Positions 1 to 9,522 of a stretch of 64,000 nucleotides of DNA are shown here, piece after piece (position 1 is the stretch's first letter; every line of letters starts with the position of its first letter). A program made the position numbers and the translations under genes. Source of the DNA: Saprospiraceae bacterium (GTDB taxonomy: Bacteria > Bacteroidota > Bacteroidia > Chitinophagales > Saprospiraceae); contig JAHDEC010000001.1 of NCBI GenBank assembly GCA_020629035.1, positions 1 through 64,000 on the forward strand, given 5' to 3'. The notes under the pieces were generated by a model that saw only the letters and a program-made list of their open reading frames with translations, was not told the origin of the DNA and did not search any database.

Positions 1-27
1 CATAACCGATTAAAACCGCTTTTTCTT

Positions 28-3000
28 ATGAAAATGGTTACTTACACACAAACAACGCAAATAAATTTCCTTAAACTAGGAGTTGTATTTGCATTTATTT
101 TCGCTGCATTTAATACGAATGCACAATGCGACGGGACTGAGTCCCCAACATGTAATAATGGAGTGCAAATTTCATTAGATGCTGAATGTTCAGCTACAGT
201 TGGTCCTGATTTAATGCTCGAGTCTCCTAATGATATGTGTGATTACAAAGTTGTAATTACAGGTCATGATGATGTCATGGTTGCAATGTCACAATATAAT
301 GACGCTGGAACACCTGATGATTATTCAGATGATGTATTTATTTCTCACCCTACGATTGGATCTTCAGATGTAGATAGTACTTACAAAGTAAGTGTTTTCT
401 TATCTCCAGATCCTAACGGTAATTCTTGCTGGGGTTCTATCATTGTGGAGGATAAAATTCCACCACAACTTGAGTGCTTGGATTCTATGAGAGCAAGTTG
501 CAACTTAGGAATGTCTCAAGATGTACTTACTAGTTCATCAAGTGATGAAGAGTATTGTGCAGATGAAGACACAGGAGCCGGAGTTATGGACTTTGATTTT
601 ACTTTATCTTTTGGATCAGGCCTAAACCACTGGGAATTGGTGGAAAGTTTAAACATTAGTTTAAACCTTGCTGATGGAGCATGTGATGTTTCTGATTACA
701 CGATAGATATTACAGCTCCAGACGGCTCTACAGGAGTCGCTACCATGGTAAGTGGTGTTTTTGTAACTACCGACTTTGATGGTCTGCAAACGGACGAACA
801 TGTAGAAGGTGATTGGAGCTTAATCATAACTCCTACCGGAGGTGATTGTGAAATAACCAGTGTTTGTTTAGAAATCTTTTCTGAGTCTTTTTACACTTAC
901 GACTATCCAGAAAATTGTGATAATATAAACGTCAGCATTTTAGATGATGACTTTGACATGTTAGACTGTCGGGAAGAAACAGAAATTTTCACGGCTAAAC
1001 GTGATATTACTTACATTGTAAGTGACAATTCTGGTAATGCCGATACTTGTGTATTTTCTATCTATTATCTAAAGAAAACCTTGGATGATATAGATTTCCC
1101 TGATGATATTACTGGTCCTTGTGAAGACTTTCTAGGTGACTATGATATCAATCAAAACGGAAGTCTTGAAGACTCGGAATTAGCACCAAGCGTAACGGGT
1201 GTTCCACAAATAGAAGGAGAAGATTTATATCCTACACCGGAAAATAATTTCTGTATGTTCAATATCAGTTATTCTGATGAAAATATAGAATCATGTGGAG
1301 GAACGTTTAAGTTAATTAGAACTTGGACAGTATATGACTGGTGTGCTGCTGAAATAAGAACTCAAGATCAGGTTATTAAATCTGTAGATTTTGAAGCGCC
1401 GTTGATTGTTTGTCCAGTTGATCAGATTTTAGAAGCAGGAAATGCTATCGCTATAGCGATGAATCCTCATACTTGTGAAGGTGATTTAGTAGTCGATCCA
1501 TATGGAGTGTTAGCAGTCAAGAATGGTACTGAAATTCAGTTTTCTTTTGACTGTTCTGGAATTGAAATTACTGTGCTTTATAAGGAAGCAAATGATTTTG
1601 GATTTCCTGAGCCAAGTGAACCATTCTTAAACGATGGAGTAATTGCAAATAGTGATGGAACATTTACTATTCCGGATTTATCAGGCCCTAGGGTTTGGAT
1701 AAGATATAATATTCAAGACGAGTGTGGAAACGTATTAACTTCAGACTTTGGTCCAGAAGGAGAATATGACTTTGGATGTGCTTTTGAGGTAGATCTTATC
1801 GATAGCAATCCTCCAACAGCAGTTTGTGATGAATTTATTGCAGTGACATTAGGTGAAAATGGATGGGCAAGAGTAAATGCTACTTCAGTAGATGATGGAT
1901 CTCATGATTGTGATTCTTTATCATACCAAATCAGAAGAGTAAATGGCCCAGTATGTAATGTAGATGAGTTTGAAGCACCAGGTCATAATGATTTAGAGTT
2001 TGATGATTTCACACAATTTTGTTGTGCTGATTTAGGTGCAGATCCTGGAATTATGGTGGAAATGCAAGTGACAGATCCTGCTGGAATGACAGCTTCTTGT
2101 ATGACCTTTGTGGTTGTTCAAGATAAGCATGATCCTGAATTAGTAAGTTGTCCAGCTGATAAACCAATCTCTTGTTTAGATATAAACAACCTTACCAGTT
2201 CTTTAACTGGAGAACCAGTAGTAACTGACAATTGTGGCTTTACAGGACCGTTTTTCGACGAGACTAGAAGTTTAGACGAATGTAATGTAGGAACGATTGA
2301 TCTTGACTGGTATGTTTTAGATCTATCGGGTACAAGGTTTAACGTATGTGAACAAGAATTAACTGTAGAGAAAGATTTAGATTTAGCTGGGTTGATTGAT
2401 TATCCTGCAGATATTATTGATCCACCACTTACTTCTTGTATTGGTACAGATACAGATCCAAATAGTGTTACTGGAGAATACCCAACTTATGATGGTGTAA
2501 ATATTAATCAAGCAGGTCAGTGTGCAAATATTACATACACACATACAGATCAAATATTCACAAGCGATGCAGAAGCATGCCTTAAAATACTAAGAACTTG
2601 GACAGTTATCGACTGGTGTTTGTATGATTCTGATAACCCGTCTAGCGGTTTATATAGTCATGTACAAACGATTAAAGTGAATCTTGACAAAGGTCCTGCT
2701 ATAACAGTTTGTAGCCCTGATCAGGTAGAATATTGTGCTAGTGCATCTAATGGTTGTAGAAGTCAAGTAGAAGCTTCTATTACAGCAATTGATGGTTGTA
2801 CAGGTGAGCTTTTAACAGACGAAGCGTATTACAGTTACCAAATTACTGCAATACCAGGTGGTGAAGATTTTGGTGGTAATAATGCAAGTAGCAGTTTTAA
2901 CAGAAACCTCCCAATAGGTAGATATAATATTCACTGGGAAGTAGTTGATAATTGTGGAAATACACAAACTTGTGATCGAGAAATTGAAGTGATCGATTGT

Positions 3001-4527
3001 AGTACACCTTCTCCATATTGTATTGGAAAGTTGACTATCACTTTGATGCCTACTACAGATGAGGTTCAGTTATGGGCTAGCGATTTTGTACTGAAAGGTG
3101 ATGAGTATGTATATGATGATTGTGATGATGATGTTGCTTTCTCGTTTACAGCGAATCCTTTAGATATCTCGGAAACATTTAACTGCGATCATGTAGGAGA
3201 AAATGTAATTAATATCTTCTTTACAGATGATCATGGAAATCAAGATTTCTGTACCGTAGAATTAACTATTCAAGCGAATGGAGATGCTTGTGATCCAGAT
3301 GATGGTGGCGGTGAATTTTCAAAGCCAATGGTTGCTGGATCAGTGAAAACTGAAAGCAACGAAGAACTTGCAGAAGTATCTGTTATGTTAGAAAGCATGA
3401 GTGATCACAATGAGGATTACTTAATGACAGAGGACAATGGATATTTTGCCTTTGAAGAGTTAACGTCTAATGAAGATTACATGTTAATGCCAACAAAGAA
3501 TGACGAGCATATTAATGGAGTAAGTACATTAGATATTGTGCTAATCCAACAGCATATCTTAGGACTCAATGATTTAGATTCTCCATATAAGTTAATTGCT
3601 GCTGATGTTAACAATAACGAGAAGATTACAGCATCTGACTTACTGGAAATCAGACAATTAATTCTAGGAATTAATGAAGAATTTACACAAAATCAGAGTT
3701 GGAGATTTGTGGACGCGGCGCATAACTTTGTAGACCTAAGTACTCCATGGCCATTTACTGAACAAATCATAATAGATGATATCACTAGTGATGTGATGAA
3801 TCAAGATTTTGTAGCAGTAAAAGTTGGTGATGTAAACAATACAGCTACAATAAATTCAGTTTCAGAAGAAGCGGATACTAGAAATAGAGATGCATTTATT
3901 CTTAAGACTGTGCAAAACGGAAATACTATCTCCCTAATAGTTGACGAAAAGTCAAGTATAAATGGTGCTCAGTTTACCCTCGATTTTAATGAGTTAGTTA
4001 CGATTAATGAAGTAAGTTCTTCAATGCTTGCGATTAATCAAGGCAACTATAGTAGTCATAAATCATCAGAAGGTTTAATGAGCTTTTCTTGGAATAGTTC
4101 TGAAGCTATAGATTTTGAAAAAGGTGAAGAATTTATTAAAATAACTTTAGCTGATAACAAGACATTGGACCAACTAAGCATAAGTTCTGAACTTACGAAA
4201 GCAGAAGCTTATAATGCATCACTTGATCTAATGGACATTACTTTGAATAACAAGGATTTAGCTGCTAATTTGGAAGTTTTCCAGAATAGACCAAATCCAT
4301 TTAATTCAATGACTAGAATTAGCTTTGATCTTCCAGAAGATGACTTAGTAAGACTAGTTGTTATGGATGTAAACGGAAGAATTATTCAATCTAGCGAAAA
4401 TTGGTACAAAAATGGATTGAATGAAGTAATAGTAAACATGAGTCAGACAAATTTTGAAGGAGTACTTTATTACGAATTATCAACTTCAAAATATTCTGTC
4501 ACTAAGAAAATGATACGCATAAAGTAA
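28..4527 (+). CDS. Giant secreted multidomain protein with dockerin-like module and T9SS type A sorting domain
   Basis: A 1499-residue exported surface or secreted protein of unknown binding target. Residues 1-33 form a signal peptide ending in NAQ before Cys34. About residues 183-285 resemble a proprotein-convertase P-domain (GDWSLIITPTGG near the end). The middle holds HYR-like Ig-fold repeats bounded by motifs of the type VxDKxxPxxxCP and two copies of a RTWTVxDWC element. About 1104-1158 look like a carboxypeptidase-regulatory fold, 1161-1214 a dockerin-like region (NGVSTLDIVLIQQHILGL, then ADVNNNEKITASDLLEIR), about 1290-1405 a cohesin-like beta domain, and from 1418 a type A sorting domain (RPNPFNSMTRISF, ending TKKMIRIK). 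Paralogous to the proteins at 39541-46029 and 46815-51314. Export and CTD removal by T9SS follow from family knowledge; the ligand is unknown. The promoter lies outside the window. Confidence 0.9.
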   Translation: MKMVTYTQTTQINFLKLGVVFAFIFAAFNTNAQCDGTESPTCNNGVQISLDAECSATVGPDLMLESPNDMCDYKVVITGHDDVMVAMSQYNDAGTPDDYSDDVFISHPTIGSSDVDSTYKVSVFLSPDPNGNSCWGSIIVEDKIPPQLECLDSMRASCNLGMSQDVLTSSSSDEEYCADEDTGAGVMDFDFTLSFGSGLNHWELVESLNISLNLADGACDVSDYTIDITAPDGSTGVATMVSGVFVTTDFDGLQTDEHVEGDWSLIITPTGGDCEITSVCLEIFSESFYTYDYPENCDNINVSILDDDFDMLDCREETEIFTAKRDITYIVSDNSGNADTCVFSIYYLKKTLDDIDFPDDITGPCEDFLGDYDINQNGSLEDSELAPSVTGVPQIEGEDLYPTPENNFCMFNISYSDENIESCGGTFKLIRTWTVYDWCAAEIRTQDQVIKSVDFEAPLIVCPVDQILEAGNAIAIAMNPHTCEGDLVVDPYGVLAVKNGTEIQFSFDCSGIEITVLYKEANDFGFPEPSEPFLNDGVIANSDGTFTIPDLSGPRVWIRYNIQDECGNVLTSDFGPEGEYDFGCAFEVDLIDSNPPTAVCDEFIAVTLGENGWARVNATSVDDGSHDCDSLSYQIRRVNGPVCNVDEFEAPGHNDLEFDDFTQFCCADLGADPGIMVEMQVTDPAGMTASCMTFVVVQDKHDPELVSCPADKPISCLDINNLTSSLTGEPVVTDNCGFTGPFFDETRSLDECNVGTIDLDWYVLDLSGTRFNVCEQELTVEKDLDLAGLIDYPADIIDPPLTSCIGTDTDPNSVTGEYPTYDGVNINQAGQCANITYTHTDQIFTSDAEACLKILRTWTVIDWCLYDSDNPSSGLYSHVQTIKVNLDKGPAITVCSPDQVEYCASASNGCRSQVEASITAIDGCTGELLTDEAYYSYQITAIPGGEDFGGNNASSSFNRNLPIGRYNIHWEVVDNCGNTQTCDREIEVIDCSTPSPYCIGKLTITLMPTTDEVQLWASDFVLKGDEYVYDDCDDDVAFSFTANPLDISETFNCDHVGENVINIFFTDDHGNQDFCTVELTIQANGDACDPDDGGGEFSKPMVAGSVKTESNEELAEVSVMLESMSDHNEDYLMTEDNGYFAFEELTSNEDYMLMPTKNDEHINGVSTLDIVLIQQHILGLNDLDSPYKLIAADVNNNEKITASDLLEIRQLILGINEEFTQNQSWRFVDAAHNFVDLSTPWPFTEQIIIDDITSDVMNQDFVAVKVGDVNNTATINSVSEEADTRNRDAFILKTVQNGNTISLIVDEKSSINGAQFTLDFNELVTINEVSSSMLAINQGNYSSHKSSEGLMSFSWNSSEAIDFEKGEEFIKITLADNKTLDQLSISSELTKAEAYNASLDLMDITLNNKDLAANLEVFQNRPNPFNSMTRISFDLPEDDLVRLVVMDVNGRIIQSSENWYKNGLNEVIVNMSQTNFEGVLYYELSTSKYSVTKKMIRIK

Positions 4528-4559
4528 TTTATGCAAAGACATAGCTAGAAATCGAATGT

Positions 4560-4600
4560 TTGAAAATCGTCTTGACCTAATTGGAAAAGACGATTTTCAA
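4560..4600 (+). terminator. Hairpin terminator after the first giant gene
   Basis: A perfect 14-bp inverted repeat (TTGAAAATCGTCTT at 4560-4573, AAGACGATTTTCAA at 4587-4600) with a 13-nt loop lies 32 bp after the stop codon. The U-tract is poor, so termination is likely but less typical than at the other sites in the window. Confidence 0.6.
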
Positions 4601-4659
4601 TGTTTGAAGACTACAGAACAGTATAATAATACGTTTCAGTAGTAGTTTAATGCTAAGAA

Positions 4660-4694
4660 TTTCAGAAATATGGTAATTTCCTATATATCTGAAA
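4660..4694. promoter_or_regulatory. Inverted repeat upstream of the cohesin/SprB-repeat gene
   Basis: Arms TTTCAGAAATAT (4660-4671) and ATATATCTGAAA (4683-4694) are complementary except for one position and are separated by 11 bp. The repeat ends 11 bp before a TAnnTTTG box at 4706, so it covers the region where the -33 element and an operator would lie. It could bind a dimeric regulator; no regulator is encoded nearby. Confidence 0.4.
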
Positions 4695-4705
4695 ATTATA
4701 TATGT

Positions 4706-4713
4706 TAAATTTG
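4706..4713 (+). promoter_or_regulatory. Bacteroidota -7 promoter box (TAAATTTG)
   Basis: TAAATTTG matches the Bacteroidota sigma-ABfr -7 consensus TAnnTTTG and lies 36 bp before the ATG at 4750. No clear TTTG -33 box is seen; the inverted repeat at 4660-4694 sits there instead. Confidence 0.5.
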
Positions 4714-4749
4714 TAAAATATTTTACAGCCAGATATTCAAGTCTCATAT

Positions 4750-7700
4750 ATGAAAAATGGAATAAATATTCTAATCCTGTTTTTTTCTTTTATTGGTTTT
4801 GCAAATGCTCAAATAAATATTGAATTTAGCTCATCGCAAACACCTACACCAGGTCAAACATTTAATGTTGATGTGGGAGTCAGTAATTATACTGATATAT
4901 TAAGTAATCAATATTGGATAAAATGGGATTCTACTGTCCTTGCTTTTAATGCAGTTAACAATGTTACTACTGATTTAGAAGCATTTGACAATAATTCATT
5001 TAGTACTCCATTTACCACTCAATCTGGTAAAGATGGAGTTATTGGTGTTTCTTGGAATGATTTTGATTTAGAACCACCTTATGGAGAATTACCGGATAAC
5101 ACCAATTTGTTTTCTATTGTATTTGATGTAGTGGGTGAACCATGTGATAGTACGGCATTGACCGTAGAAGACTTCGACGTTTTCCAACTAATAGAAATTA
5201 TTGATGGAGACGAAAACGAAATTGGTTTAACATTCGATGCACTTCCTGTACTTATTCCAGGTGCAGATTGTACCGATCAGCCACCGATGGAAACTTGTGG
5301 AATCGAAAACGATAATGCAGAGGTTACGCTGTTTTTAGCAGAAATTGAAGGAGCACCCGGAGAAACGGTATGCGTTCCTTTTATGGCTAATGATTTTACC
5401 GATATAACTGCCTTGCAAGGAGGGATTGTATTTGACAGCACCATAGTAAATTATGCGGGCGTTCAGAATTTAAATTTACCTCCACCATTTTCAGCATCAA
5501 ACTTTAGCGAATTTACTGCGGATTCTTTAACGTTCTTATGGTTTGATAATACGGGGGTTACACCTTTTAGCTCTCCAAACGGAGGCGTTATTTTTGAAGT
5601 TTGCTTTGAGATTGTTGGTGAAATAGGTGAATGCTCATTTATTGAAATATTAGATGTAGATAATTCGATTATTGATATTAGTGGTACAAGTGGCTCATTA
5701 GAATTCGAAACAGTATGTGGAGAAGTATGTGTGGTTGATGTTCCACCACCCGGGGCTCTAACGATAACCGCAGCTGATTTGGATGTCGAACCAGGAGAAG
5801 ACATTTGTGTACCAGTTTCAGCTACTAATTTTACAGATATACTAAGTTTTCAATACACGATGACTTGGGATGAGAATATCCTAGAATACACAGGTTTGAA
5901 AAACTTAAGTCAAGATCTACCATTATTCGAAGGTGGAAATATTAGTTACTCTCCACCTAACGTCCTAACAGTGAGTTGGAATAGCTCGAATGGAGAATGT
6001 ATGTCATTTCCTGATGGAATATTGTTATACGAGCTAGGTTTCACTGTGAGCCCTAGTTGTAGTGAAGGAGATATGACTTCCATCGAATTTATAGAATCAC
6101 CATCCGAATTTGAGGTTACCGATTGTGATGCCATGGTAATCGAATCAGTTTTTCAAGATGCAGAGTTAACTTGCGTTGACATTATAGACCCGCCTTGTAA
6201 CCTAGGTGTATCACTCACTCCTAGCGATGTAGATTGTTTTGGAGATGCAACAGGAAGTATCACGGTGCAAGCTACCGATGGAGTAGGACCATTTGTCTGC
6301 ATGTGGGACACCGGAAGCAATGGCCCACTATCAACTAGTGATTGTGTATTGATGAATGTTGTTGCAGACAGCTACTTTGTCACCATCACAGATAGTGAAA
6401 ACTGTACAGCTGTTGCTTCTACAACCATAAATGAGCCTGCTACTCCATTAAGTTTTTCTAGTACCAATGCAACTGATGCAGATTGCACTACTGGAGGTAC
6501 AGTAAGTGTAAACGTCGAGGGTGGAACTGGAGCATATGCTTACAGTTGGGATAACGGTTTATCTGATCAAAACGCACATAATAACCTAACAGCAAATACA
6601 TACTGCGTAACCGTCTCTGACGAAAACAGCTGTGTGATATCAACCTGTTTAGTGGTAGAAGGTGCTTCAGATATTAGTTTAGATTGTGTGGTTACAAATG
6701 TTACTTGTGATACCCAAGGAGCTATAGATTGCACAGTGACCGGTAGTGATAACATTAGCTATGACTGGGCAGATATACCAGGAAGTCCAAATGTTGAAGA
6801 TCGGGTTGGTCTTGATTGTGGTGAGTACACAGTTACAGTTACAGAAACCACTACTGGTTGTACTGCAACAGGAACTTACGAGGTTTTGTGTCTCATTCCA
6901 GATTTAACTATAAATATTGTAACTCAAGATATAGATTGTGACAATGAAACAGGAAGTGCAACTGTAGAGTGTACTGGAGGTTGTCCAAATATTGAATACG
7001 AGTGTTTACTGTTTGGAAACGTTGTTGACTGTGATGAAATCACGGGTTTAGCTGCAGGTATGTATACTTTATGTAAACAAGAGGTAGGTAATCCTTCAAG
7101 CCAAGTTTGTGAAGATTTTACGATTGAATCAGATTTAGGTGAATTGACTATAGACAATGTTAGCTCTACAGATGTAAGTTGTGTTGGAGCGGAAGATGGA
7201 ACGATCATGGCTGATATTTCTGGTGGTTGTGGACCCTATATTTGTTACATAAATTCGAACGTAGTCGATTGTGGTAACATTATCCTACCAGCAGGGAATT
7301 ACCAGTTCTGTGTTGAAGATGATAACGGAGATGTATGCTGGCCAGATTCTTTAGTTATCGGATCACCTGATCCAATTTCTATCAGCATTACTGAAATAGA
7401 TCTAACCGGCGGATCCTTCACTTTAGATGCTACGGTAACTGGTGGTACAGGAACCTTAAGTTATGAATGGTTAGATGATACAATGACACCAATTGCAATG
7501 ACCGAAGACTTAGTTAATGTTGGTCCCGGAACATACACACTTACTGTGACAGATGAAAATGATTGTACTGAATCAGTGAGTTATACAATAACCACTGAAG
7601 TACTGATCGATTCAGTCATTGTGATTTCGGAAGCTGAATTTAACGGTTTTGGTGTTTCATGTGATAGTGTTTGTGATGCGATGGTTACCGCTAATATAAC

Positions 7701-8406
7701 AGGGATTGCTCCTTTTGATATTGTTATTACAGATACTAATGGCCAAGTGATTGCCGAAAGCATGGTGCTTCCAATCGAAGGCTTATGTGCAGGTTCTTAC
7801 TTTTTATCGGCAACAGACGCAACTGGTGCCATGTCTAGTGACTTAGCATTTGAAGTTACCGAGCCAGAACCTCTTGAGGCATCTGTAGGAACTATCATTT
7901 GTGAAAGTGGAATGGGTTTATCTGACGGATCTATCCAAATGAATGTAAGTGGTGGAGTAGCACCATACACCTATGAATGGAACCCTGAAGGCTCAGATGG
8001 ACCCACGAATCCTAACTTGCCAGCAGGTGTTTATACCTTAGAAATTACAGATGATAATGGCTGTGATTGGATATCGGGCCAACAAATAGAAGTTATGCCA
8101 TGTGATTCCACCGATATACCTTGTTACGAAGCAACAACCGTGATAACACCAAATGGAGATACATACAATGAATTTTTTGAAATAGAATGTATTCTAGCTG
8201 GAGAACATACGGGATCACAATTAGATCTTTACGATAGATATGGAAGAAAAGTAAATGGATTTACAAATTATGATAATTCATGGAATGGATTAGATGATTC
8301 AGGAGAACCACTACTTGAGGGAGCTTATTATTGGGTACTGGAGTTGGATTTTCCTAATGGAGCGAGGGAGTTATTAAAGGGTACAGTAACCTTATTAAGA
8401 GACTAA
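4750..8406 (+). CDS. Surface protein with three cohesin-like domains, SprB-like repeats and T9SS type B sorting domain
   Basis: A 1218-residue exported protein. The signal peptide ends at NAQ (about residue 20). Three cohesin-like domains follow at about 21-165, 187-325 and 336-475; each has a spaced pattern with PGxxxxVxVxxxNxTDI and a strand with W near its end. From about 482 to 1120 there are roughly eight SprB-like repeats of 70-85 residues, each ending in a YxVTVTDxxxC-type strand. Residues 1124-1218 match the gliding-motility-associated (CHU_C) type B sorting domain: TPNGDTYNEFF, LDLYDRYGRKV, WNGLDDSG. The next gene, 25 bp downstream, encodes the PorP/SprF-like partner usual for type B cargo. 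Cell-surface attachment is known for the family; cohesin function with dockerins of neighbouring genes is inference. Confidence 0.88.
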   Translation: MKNGINILILFFSFIGFANAQINIEFSSSQTPTPGQTFNVDVGVSNYTDILSNQYWIKWDSTVLAFNAVNNVTTDLEAFDNNSFSTPFTTQSGKDGVIGVSWNDFDLEPPYGELPDNTNLFSIVFDVVGEPCDSTALTVEDFDVFQLIEIIDGDENEIGLTFDALPVLIPGADCTDQPPMETCGIENDNAEVTLFLAEIEGAPGETVCVPFMANDFTDITALQGGIVFDSTIVNYAGVQNLNLPPPFSASNFSEFTADSLTFLWFDNTGVTPFSSPNGGVIFEVCFEIVGEIGECSFIEILDVDNSIIDISGTSGSLEFETVCGEVCVVDVPPPGALTITAADLDVEPGEDICVPVSATNFTDILSFQYTMTWDENILEYTGLKNLSQDLPLFEGGNISYSPPNVLTVSWNSSNGECMSFPDGILLYELGFTVSPSCSEGDMTSIEFIESPSEFEVTDCDAMVIESVFQDAELTCVDIIDPPCNLGVSLTPSDVDCFGDATGSITVQATDGVGPFVCMWDTGSNGPLSTSDCVLMNVVADSYFVTITDSENCTAVASTTINEPATPLSFSSTNATDADCTTGGTVSVNVEGGTGAYAYSWDNGLSDQNAHNNLTANTYCVTVSDENSCVISTCLVVEGASDISLDCVVTNVTCDTQGAIDCTVTGSDNISYDWADIPGSPNVEDRVGLDCGEYTVTVTETTTGCTATGTYEVLCLIPDLTINIVTQDIDCDNETGSATVECTGGCPNIEYECLLFGNVVDCDEITGLAAGMYTLCKQEVGNPSSQVCEDFTIESDLGELTIDNVSSTDVSCVGAEDGTIMADISGGCGPYICYINSNVVDCGNIILPAGNYQFCVEDDNGDVCWPDSLVIGSPDPISISITEIDLTGGSFTLDATVTGGTGTLSYEWLDDTMTPIAMTEDLVNVGPGTYTLTVTDENDCTESVSYTITTEVLIDSVIVISEAEFNGFGVSCDSVCDAMVTANITGIAPFDIVITDTNGQVIAESMVLPIEGLCAGSYFLSATDATGAMSSDLAFEVTEPEPLEASVGTIICESGMGLSDGSIQMNVSGGVAPYTYEWNPEGSDGPTNPNLPAGVYTLEITDDNGCDWISGQQIEVMPCDSTDIPCYEATTVITPNGDTYNEFFEIECILAGEHTGSQLDLYDRYGRKVNGFTNYDNSWNGLDDSGEPLLEGAYYWVLELDFPNGARELLKGTVTLLRD

Positions 8407-8431
8407 TCGCACATCAAAAATGACAATGACT

Positions 8432-9388
8432 ATGAAACATATTTTATATACGCTTTTTATCGTTTTTATTAGTACTCAGTTAATGAGTCAGTCAAGATAT
8501 TTTGACGAACGATATATTTTTACTCAGTCTTATGTGCAGCCAGTATTAGTTAATCCTGGTGCTATCGGCAGTACACCTTATCATACCGTGTTTTTTGGAT
8601 ACAGAAATACATGGGCTGGTTTTGATGGTACGCCTAAGACTTTTACCTTAAGTTATGATGGACCGATTGCTAATAGATTGAGTTTAGGAGCTATGGTTTT
8701 ATCGGACACTAATGGTGCCTTAGAAACTACAAAGGGTCAAGTAGGTTTATCATACTCCATTAACTCGCCGGAGAATAAGGTGGGATTTGGTTTGACAGGA
8801 GAAATAGTACAGCACAGTGTCGATGCTGGCGTTTTAAACCAAAATATTGATGTGGATGATCCGACTATTTTAAGTCGATTTGACGGAGTTAACTATTTCG
8901 ATGTTTCTTTTGGAGTATTTGGTGAGTATCAGGAGAAGTTTATTTATGGACTTGCTTTACCAAGTTTAGTTAGTTCACTCATAGATGATAATCCAGATGT
9001 AGAACGCGAGCAGGAGTTTGGCTACCTATTACAATTAGGATACCGTCATGCAATGCCACAATATGACATGACAATTACTCCATCCATTATGGTTAAGGAT
9101 TTAATGTTTGTGCCATTGCATGTAGACATTAATGTTTTAGGAGAGTTCTTAGATGATAAATTAAGTGGCGGTATTACATATACCGTTGGAGCTGATGAGC
9201 GATTGGGTTTCTTAATCGGTACCAGATTAAATGCTTTCAATTTCTTTTATACCTATAATGTATCTCGACATGAGTTCCAGCAATATAATAATGGATCACA
9301 TGAGATATCTGTGCGTTTAGACATTGGAAGAAAAGATAAAGTGATGATGCAAGAAGAAGAAATGATGGAAAAGGATATTGAACAATAA
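8432..9388 (+). CDS. PorP/SprF family type IX secretion system membrane protein
   Basis: An outer-membrane beta-barrel protein of about 318 residues, the usual size for PorP/SprF. The N-terminus MKHILYTLFIVFISTQLMSQ is a clear signal peptide, which is why the third of three clustered ATGs (8420, 8426, 8432) is chosen. Family features include QSYVQPVLVNPGAIG, FGYRNTWAGFDGTPKT and alternating barrel strands to the end; the C-terminus is unusually charged (EEEEMMEKDIEQ). SprF-like proteins are needed for export or surface anchoring of a specific type B cargo, and the gene directly follows such a cargo with a 25-bp gap, so they very likely form an operon and work as a pair. A strong terminator follows. 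Confidence 0.9.
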   Translation: MKHILYTLFIVFISTQLMSQSRYFDERYIFTQSYVQPVLVNPGAIGSTPYHTVFFGYRNTWAGFDGTPKTFTLSYDGPIANRLSLGAMVLSDTNGALETTKGQVGLSYSINSPENKVGFGLTGEIVQHSVDAGVLNQNIDVDDPTILSRFDGVNYFDVSFGVFGEYQEKFIYGLALPSLVSSLIDDNPDVEREQEFGYLLQLGYRHAMPQYDMTITPSIMVKDLMFVPLHVDINVLGEFLDDKLSGGITYTVGADERLGFLIGTRLNAFNFFYTYNVSRHEFQQYNNGSHEISVRLDIGRKDKVMMQEEEMMEKDIEQ

Positions 9389-9410
9389 ATTCCACTGTAA
9401 CGTAATTTTG

Positions 9411-9445
9411 AAAGACCATAATTGTAATGATTATGGTCTTTTTTA
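9411..9445 (+). terminator. Rho-independent terminator after the PorP/SprF gene
   Basis: AAAGACCATAAT (9411-9422) pairs with ATTATGGTCTTT (9430-9441) around a 7-nt loop, followed by a T-run to 9445. It closes the 4750-9388 operon. Confidence 0.85.
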
Positions 9446-9494
9446 TTTATAGAAAATGAATGGCGATTCTATATTAAAGGAAGCAGCAATTATA

Positions 9495-9502
9495 TACCTT
9501 TG
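9495..9502 (+). promoter_or_regulatory. Bacteroidota -7 promoter box (TACCTTTG)
   Basis: TACCTTTG fits TAnnTTTG and ends 20 bp before the TerC start at 9523, implying a short leader of about 14 nt. Confidence 0.55.
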
Positions 9503-9522
9503 ATGCATTAAATCAATCGACT

